Translations under genes and position numbers: made by a program
Part shown: positions 45,085 through 64,000 of the stretch, piece by piece
Layout of the letters: each line of letters begins with the position of its first letter
How positions within the stretch are numbered: the stretch's first letter is position 1
Notes under the pieces: model-generated
What the model was told of the DNA's origin: nothing
Seen by the model: the letters and a program-made list of their open reading frames with translations, nothing else
The model's database searches: none
Assembly: GCF_042477335.2 (NCBI RefSeq)
Contig: NC_091251.1
Span: forward strand, 91,589,501 to 91,653,500
Direction of reading: 5' to 3'
DNA: 64,000 nt
Source of the DNA: Ovis canadensis
Lineage: Eukaryota; Chordata; Mammalia; Artiodactyla; Bovidae

Positions 45085-45310
45085 TACGCAGCAGTGTGCT
45101 GCAGTGTGAGAAGTATGGACTTAGGATTCAAACCAAATCCTGCCACTTTCCTTTATTCAGCACATATGTGAGTGCCTACCGTGTTCCAGGAAATGAATTG
45201 CTTGGTGATCTTAGGTAGACAACTGTTTTGAACTTCATTTTTCTCATCTGGAAAACTAAAAGTAACACACCTCATTGGGGATGTTTGCAACATGAAATGA
45301 AATAAATATG
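45085..45310. repeat. MIR SINE remnant
   Basis: MIR-like text: GGATTCAAACCAAATCCTGC, then CTTCATTTTTCTCATCTGGA and GGGATGTTTGCAACATGAAA. A short unrelated stretch is inserted near 45155-45195. Confidence 0.55.
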
Positions 45311-45673
45311 ACGTAAATCATATATTCAGAACATCAGCTCTGTGTTTGAGTCTGCAGTGCACCAGGACCCTGAGTTTCCACCCTGACTTACTTTCTGATA
45401 AGACTGGACAGCCCTGGCCCACACTCGGGCTGGGGCAGTGGACTGGCACTCTGCTTGGTGTGTCTTCTGCTAAACTATCCGCCAGACATCCTGCACTCCC
45501 ACCAGCTGGAGCAGAGAACACGATGGAAGTAGAAACAGCTTCTAACAAGCCTGGCTTGTCTTAATCTGGACTGGTTAGTTGAGGGAAGCAGGAGCCATTT
45601 AGTACCTAGTGGACCATCACACTCACGCTGCTTGCCTCGTGGCAGTCTTTCCACCTCTCCCTGACTATCATTA

Positions 45674-45773
45674 GCTAAGGTCTATTAGGACGTCTATACA
45701 GATCTCTATAGACATCTCTGGCTATAGAGCAGGGGTCTATGTCAATAGACCTCTGGCTAAGGTCTATACAGAT
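45674..45773. repeat. Cluster of short direct and inverted repeats
   Basis: GCTAAGGTCTAT occurs at 45674-45685 and 45756-45767. GTCTATACAGAT occurs at 45692-45703 and 45762-45773. GGTCTAT-GTCA-ATAGACC at 45734-45751 is a perfect 7-bp stem with a 4-base loop. Confidence 0.8.
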
Positions 45774-45779
45774 GTCCTG

Positions 45780-46600
45780 TATGCAGAGAGAAGAGACAAA
45801 GATTGGTTTCTCTTTGCCACTGAAGAAACCTGTGCTCAATTTCTTCCACTGAAGAAATGGAACAAGATGGTGCTTTCCCAGGAGACATCTGGGCTCACCC
45901 AGCCCTTCTTCTTGGGAAGGACTTCCTCAAAGATGATTCCAGGCATCCTGCCTTTCTCCCACAACTGCAGAAGCAGCCGGATGGGCAGGCTGTTGATGCT
46001 GCCATGTGGGTGCTGCCAGGAGCCCACCCGCCTGTGACTGCCCCTGCAGCCAGTCAAATGCTGCTAGGAGCTATAGCCGGGAACACAACCCTGCAGCCCC
46101 AGCTATTGCCCAAAGCCAGACAGATGCCTCTGGTATTCGCTCTTGGAAAACTGATGGCTGTGCATGCTCTCTCCTCATGTTTGTCACCTGCCACTCAGAG
46201 TTCCGCCCTGATCCCCTGACCAGTGAACTCCACACCACAAGCTTCCAACACAAGCGTTCAGGCTCCCATCTGGAAAAAACAGAACTCCTAAAGTAGGAAA
46301 TTTTCCAAGCATTAAAGCATGTGCCCCAAATAACCCCCCAATGCGTGAAATGTCTATTTTGTATCCCCTCTGAGGGCTCTCATCATCTTCCTAGTCCTGT
46401 CTCTTTCCTTCTGATGGACTCGGGCCCTGGACCCTGTGTTATAGCTGAGCCTAAGATGTTCTGCAGGGCAACATGAGCCAAGAGGGGAATTCAAATCGGC
46501 CCCTTTGGACAGGGAGAAACAAGGGGATGTTGCCTGGGCTTAGGACCCCAGGACTTGGTTAGGGGAAAGGTGCCAGGCTGGAGAAGGCCTTTGTTAAGCT
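45780..46600. other. Intergenic DNA, no gene supported
   Basis: A 120-codon frame at 45857-46219 (+) has no recognised domain and is overlapped by frames in two other phases. I treat it as chance. Confidence 0.4.
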
Positions 46601-46602
46601 CC

Positions 46603-46825
46603 TTCTTAACTAGGTGGCTCAGATGGTAAAGTGTCCGCCCACAGTGCAGGAGACCCGGGTTCAATCCCTGGGTTGGGAAGATCGCCTGGAGAAGGAAATG
46701 GCAACCCATTCCAGTACTCTTGCCTGGAAAATCCCATGGATGGAGGAACCTGGTAGGCTATAGTCCATGGGGTCGCAAAGAGTCAGACATGACTGAGTGA
46801 CTTCACTTTCACTTTTCTTAACTAG
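46603..46825 (+). mobile_element. Bov-tA SINE with 11-bp TSD
   Basis: A sense SINE (46614-46814) missing its first bases, starting GTGGCTCAGATGGTAAAGTG and ending GACTTCACTTTCACTT. It is flanked by an exact TTCTTAACTAG at 46603-46613 and 46815-46825. Confidence 0.92.
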
Positions 46826-47149
46826 ACTCATACTATGTAGACCTGGGAAGGCCTTGGAGGAGCACTGAGTGAAGATCATAAATTCAAATGCCTACAGGGA
46901 GAACTCAAGCAGGTTAACAGTGAGAGAAGCGGGCAGGTTGAAAGACAATGGTATAGTTGCTCTGTAGAGAATGCCATTTTAGGCATTACAGTATAAACTT
47001 TTACAAAGGCTTGTAAAGGCTGATGAGTCAGAAAGTGGCTTGCCTGGGAGGGAGTGAGGAGGGGACGTTGAGTAAGCATGAGCATGAGGGAAACTTCTGG
47101 GGTGATGGAAATGTACTGCATCTTGCTTTGGGTAGTGGTGACTGTGTAT

Positions 47150-47176
47150 CAGTTCAGTTCAGTTCAGTCACTGACT
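47150..47176 (-). mobile_element. BovB 3' terminus only
   Basis: CAGTTCAGTTCAGTTCAGTC is the complement of the BovB tail repeat. It is followed by only a few more element-like bases before unrelated DNA. Confidence 0.5.
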
Positions 47177-47329
47177 CTCTGTTTACATTCATTAAATAAA
47201 CTTCATCAAACAAATACTTCAGATCGGTACGTTTTGTCATACTTTAATTAATACCTCAATTTTTTACTTTTTACTTTGGCAAATTAATAAAGTTTATCTA
47301 TAAAGTGATTTGACACTCAGGCTACCTAT

Positions 47330-47690
47330 CTGCAGTGCTGGAGAAGACTCTTGAGAGTCTCTTGGACACCAAGGAGATCAAACCAGTCAATCCTAAAGGA
47401 AATCAATCCTGAATACTCATTGGAAAGACTGATGCTGAAGATGAAGCTCCAATACTTTGGCCACCAGATTCGAAGAGCTGACTCACTGGAAAAGACCCTG
47501 ATGCTGGGAAAGGCTGAGGGCAAGAGGAGAAGGGGAAGACAGAGGATGAGATGGTTGGGTGGCATCTCCAACTGGATGGACTGAGTTTGAGCAAACTCCA
47601 GGAGATGCTGATGGACAGGGAAGCCTGGCCTGCGGCAGTCCATGGGGTCTCAAAGTCTGACACACGACTTAGTGACTGAACAACTACCTA
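47330..47690 (+). mobile_element. BovB LINE 3' fragment
   Basis: It encodes part of the ORF2p C-terminus ([40 protein letters not shown]) and the 3' sequence through GACACACGACTTAGTGACTG. It lies just upstream of the PLEKHD1 CpG island. Confidence 0.9.
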
Positions 47691-48790
47691 TTTGCAAACC
47701 TCTGTTCCAATCGGACTTATTTATCTTACGAGAGGCATCTAGAAACCCTGAGAAGGAGGGTTTTCCCAAGCGCTCAGAAGAAACCTGCCTGCCCAGAAAT
47801 GGCTGCGGCGCCCCGGCCAGGGGTAGGGAGACTGCAGCCTGGTTCTGTCGGCTGCGTCTCCCCGCGCAGATTCGCTTCCCTGCGTTTGGAGCGGTGCCCA
47901 CAGGCGGCGGTGCTAACAGAATCTCTCCGCAGGCGGTCCCCAGGGTTTGGACAGGCGTCTGCCCTCTCCTGAAAGTGAGACGATCAACTAGAGCAGCCGA
48001 GAGGAGCGGAAGTGGATGGAGCGCCAGGCCCCAGGGAGCACGGGCCAGGCGCGCAGATAAATCACGGACACCAGCGGCACGGACCGTTCGGGACTAATTC
48101 CGACGCCGGCAGCCAAGTTCTGGGAAGGGAAATCTGATCCGGATGGGGGCAGCGGTGGTGCAAAGTGAGACCCACCTGAGTCGGGCGGGGAGGGGCTACC
48201 AGCCGCGATGGAGTCTCCTCTCCCGGCGGGTGCTTGGGCACCGGCCGAAGTCTCACCTGCTCCCTGCCCTGCCCGAGGAGGTAAGGGGTCTCCGCCCTAA
48301 AGGAGAGAAAACTAAGGTTCACTGCCTTTTCCCCGAACCTCGTAAGGACTGAGGTGGGACTCCAAGCCCAATCGTCTGCTCTCTCGCATCCAAAACGAGT
48401 TTAAGGATCTGGAGGAGTGACTCCAAGCCCGTCACAAAGCAGACGTGTCCCCGGTTTCGATGTAGGCGCCCCATGCGAGAAGGAGCCCGGGGAGAAATGG
48501 GCCCGCGGGGCGGGGGTGGTGAGCTGGGGCTGCGTCCCGGGGCCAGGCTACCCGCCGGGACCTTCCGGACGCACGGAGCCCGGCCCTCCCGCCGGCGCCC
48601 GCACTGATTGGCGCTCGCGGCCGGCCTCCAGCCAGCTCACCTGCCCCTCCCAGCCAATCGGGGCCACCAGAATTGGGGCTGTCGCAGGGAGAGGGGGGTG
48701 ATGCTGTTACTGGAGGCTGAGCCTCCCTCCCCGCCGGGCCCGCCGCAGCCCGGAGCCCGAGCCGCAGGCTGCGCGCCCCCTCGCCCCTAG

Positions 48791-63996
<15,206 letters not shown>

Positions 63997-64000
63997 TAGC

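Noticed and set aside
45857..46219. 120-codon + strand intergenic frame
   Set aside because: Two other phases are also open over the same bases, and there is no recognised domain or exon structure.

Overview
This is mammalian nuclear DNA from a ruminant, most likely a bovid. The evidence is abundant BovB (RTE-clade) LINEs, Bov-tA/Bov-A2 SINEs and CHR-type cetartiodactyl tRNA-derived SINEs, together with spliced genes, GT-AG introns and a CpG island. Two protein-coding genes lie on the + strand: the 3' nine tenths of SLC39A9 (zinc transporter ZIP9) and the 5' end of PLEKHD1 (a PH-domain and coiled-coil protein). I recall the same order and orientation on human chromosome 14q24.

Layout. Positions 1-2980 are the end of SLC39A9 intron 1. 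Six coding exons follow at 2981-3089, 20631-20828, 26726-26794, 27869-27954, 28452-28586 and 30068-30298, with a probable long 3' UTR ending near 34050. The first coding exon (expected to encode 32 residues) lies upstream of the window. The exons join in frame without damage and encode 275 residues, giving 307 in total, the known family length. About 34.1-47.7 kb is intergenic and repeat-rich. A CpG island at about 47.8-49.4 kb holds the PLEKHD1 promoter and first coding exon (49001-49149). Intron 1 runs to exon 2 (63714-63807), and the gene continues past the window.

Most other open frames are remains of retrotransposons. BovB fragments are especially dense, and two BovB copies have each been interrupted by a younger BovB in the opposite orientation (6.3-10.4 kb and 40.3-44.8 kb). 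No BovB or L1 copy here looks able to move: all are truncated, frameshifted or mutated. Older L1, L2, MIR and hAT-type DNA transposon remains fill much of the rest.

I found no undescribed multi-gene system; this is ordinary accessory-poor mammalian DNA. The more unusual items are small insertion and rearrangement scars: an A-rich insertion flanked by a 22-bp duplication, a 57-bp internally deleted BovB insertion with clear target-site duplications, a roughly 25-bp apparently templated insertion inside a BovB copy, and a 63-bp exact tandem duplication with a diverged third copy 1 kb away. Repeat family names are from memory of consensus sequences, and repeat edges are approximate unless a target-site duplication (TSD) is given.
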